Position numbers and translations under genes: made by a program. The notes under the pieces were generated by a model, which ran no database searches, was not told the origin of the DNA, and saw only the letters and a list, made by a program, of their open reading frames with translations. Positions 62,785 to 64,000 of a stretch of 64,000 nucleotides of DNA are shown in pieces. Within the stretch, counting starts at the first letter, position 1. Each line of letters begins with the position of its first letter. The stretch comes from Vibrio penaeicida (GTDB lineage: Bacteria > Pseudomonadota > Gammaproteobacteria > Enterobacterales > Vibrionaceae): positions 97,986 to 161,985 of the forward strand of contig NZ_BFAQ01000009.1 in NCBI RefSeq assembly GCF_002933855.1. The letters run 5' to 3'.

Positions 62785-63801
62785 ATGAATCAGCATAAAA
62801 TCATCGGCATCGATTTAGCAAAAAATATTTTCTTCCTCTTTGAAATTAATCATAAAGGTAAAAATATTTCCCGTAAAAAACTTCAACGAACTAAACTACT
62901 TAATCACATCGCAAACCTCAATCCCTGCACCATCGCCATGGAAGCCTGCTCCGGTGCACACTACTGGGCTCGCGAATTCTCTAAGCTCGGACACCAAGTC
63001 CTACTCTACGCACCTCAACATGTCAAAAATCAAAGACGTAAACAAAAGAACGACTATAACGATGCCGAAGCCATCGCTGAAGTTGCCCTCTATAAAAGAC
63101 CTCACCCTGTCCCTCACAAATCTGTTGAGCAACAAGACATTCAATCGCTTATTCGCATGCGTCGACTCATGGTGACTGAGCGCACCCGACTCATTAATCA
63201 AGTTCGCGGTCTCGTCGCTGAATACGGCATCATTATGTCGAAAGGAAAAGCCGCATTCAGAAAAGCCATTCCTGAAATACTCGAAGACGGGGAAAATCAA
63301 CTCTCTCCTATTCTACGAGAACTCTTATCACGCCAATATGAACGATATCTCTATGTCGATGAGCAGATAAAATGGTTCGACGAGAGACTCAACCAAACCG
63401 CTCACCAATTCGACAACGCCAAACGCCTTATGTCTATTCCTGGATTTGGTCCCCTTACAAGTCAAGCTGTCGCCGTATGGCTTGGCTCTGGGCAACAGTT
63501 CAATACGGGCAGAGATGCCTCCGCTGCCATGGGGCTTGTACCCAAGCAAGATACAAGCGGCGATAAGGTCATTCTTCTCGGCATAACGAAGCGAGGCAAC
63601 ACATATATTCGCTCCTTGCTCGTTCACGGAGCAAGAGCCGCATTGAGGCGAGCCAAATTTAAATCCGATAAACTCAGCAAATGGATGCTTGAACTTCAGG
63701 AGCGGCGAGGACCCAATAGAGCCGCTGTCGCTCTAGCCAACAAGCTCATGCGAATAGCATGGGCGCTCATCACCAAAAACGAAGAGTATCAGCCAGCATA
63801 A
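62785..63801 (+). CDS. IS110-family transposase 2
   Basis: The ATG at 62785 follows AAGGAG and gives 338 residues, the usual IS1111-type length; an in-frame start at 62701 would add a poorly coding leader. Catalytic residues are in KIIGIDLAKNIFFLF (Asp), IAMEACSGAHYW (Glu) and KNDYNDAEAIAEVAL (Asp). The C-terminal domain reads SIPGFGPLTSQAVAV and GNTYIRSLLVHGARAALRRA with the conserved serine. It is unlike transposase 1 except for the family fold. Confidence 0.94.
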   Translation: MNQHKIIGIDLAKNIFFLFEINHKGKNISRKKLQRTKLLNHIANLNPCTIAMEACSGAHYWAREFSKLGHQVLLYAPQHVKNQRRKQKNDYNDAEAIAEVALYKRPHPVPHKSVEQQDIQSLIRMRRLMVTERTRLINQVRGLVAEYGIIMSKGKAAFRKAIPEILEDGENQLSPILRELLSRQYERYLYVDEQIKWFDERLNQTAHQFDNAKRLMSIPGFGPLTSQAVAVWLGSGQQFNTGRDASAAMGLVPKQDTSGDKVILLGITKRGNTYIRSLLVHGARAALRRAKFKSDKLSKWMLELQERRGPNRAAVALANKLMRIAWALITKNEEYQPA

Positions 63802-64000
63802 AACAACCACCATCACCAACCCTTTGCAAAGTACGTAGTGAGATGAATAACAGGATAAATCCTACACGTTGAAAACCTTCTGCTCACTCTGGCTTTTAAA
63901 GTCGATAAGGTGATTAGGACTTCGTGTTCGACTGCCTCATCTTGGCCAAGGCAATAGCCGCTTAAACAGGCCGTATATATGGTAGTTAACCTGCGCTTTT
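63802..64000 (+). ncRNA. 3' non-coding part of the second IS110-family element (candidate element RNA)
   Basis: No gene is present. In IS1111-group elements this side encodes the guide RNA. Boundary and fold could not be resolved by eye. Confidence 0.3.

Larger units (their letters stand above)
62701..64000 (+). mobile_element. Second IS110-family element (IS1111-like), right end not resolved
   Basis: The element starts at about 62701, inside attC site 3, and its transposase gene is at 62785-63801. At least 199 bp of non-coding sequence follow the transposase, the pattern of the IS1111 group, in which the element RNA is at the 3' end. The right boundary is not evident and may lie beyond the window. 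Confidence 0.7.

Overview
The window looks like a chromosomal segment of a marine Vibrio-type gammaproteobacterium. Support comes from a full-length HrpA helicase next to an AzoR azoreductase, paired YfaZ-like outer-membrane proteins, a Flp/Tad pilus locus of Vibrio type, a VF530-family protein, and VCR-like integron attC sites. No rRNA, tRNA or CRISPR array was recognised. The identification is inference from gene content only.

Region 1 (1-8961) is a small-molecule biosynthesis locus. A large non-ribosomal peptide synthetase runs off the left edge (A-PCP-C-A order). It is divergent from an ATP-grasp-like protein, followed by two paralogous MFS transporters that flank a JmjC/cupin-8 oxygenase. 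Region 2 (9158-17816) is mostly housekeeping: two YfaZ-like barrels, hrpA, a YgjV-like membrane protein, a conserved unknown, azoR and a class-C-beta-lactamase-fold serine hydrolase.

Region 3 (17850-28220) is one long minus-strand catabolic operon: GntR regulator, four-part ABC sugar importer, seven-bladed-propeller lactonase, a 59-codon repeat ORF, an L-xylulokinase-type FGGY kinase, then UlaD-, UlaE- and UlaF-type enzymes. The set could carry a 3-keto-L-gulonate-type substrate, possibly ascorbate after lactone opening, to D-xylulose 5-phosphate without a phosphotransferase system. An outer-membrane barrel of MipA/OmpV type and an unknown acidic protein follow.

Region 4 (30745-43257) is a nearly complete Flp/Tad pilus locus on the minus strand (flp, rcpC, rcpA, rcpB-like, tadZABCD, two TadE/F pseudopilins, a TadG-like vWA protein, an OmpA-domain protein). 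It has a LysR-type gene upstream of flp and lacks the tadV prepilin peptidase. Region 5 (44178-54850) is a sulfonate degradation locus: LacI regulator, small membrane protein, TRAP transporter, HpsN-type sulfopropanediol dehydrogenase, an SDR and a zinc alcohol dehydrogenase, GntR/UTRA regulator, and suyAB. Together these predict uptake of 2,3-dihydroxypropane-1-sulfonate, isomer interconversion, oxidation to sulfolactate, and cleavage to pyruvate and sulfite.

Region 6 (55248-59312) holds small accessory genes (TerB-like, two GNATs, VF530, a HExxH protein, an N-formylglutamate amidohydrolase-like protein, a VOC protein). Region 7 (about 59385-64000) is an integron cassette cluster without a visible integrase, in which IS110-family elements sit inside attC sites.

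Two window-wide themes stand out. First, at least six unrelated degenerate short tandem repeats (units of 15-20 bp) lie at gene ends, in linkers or between genes. Second, many perfect inverted repeats lie upstream of the regulated operons and can be matched to adjacent regulator genes.
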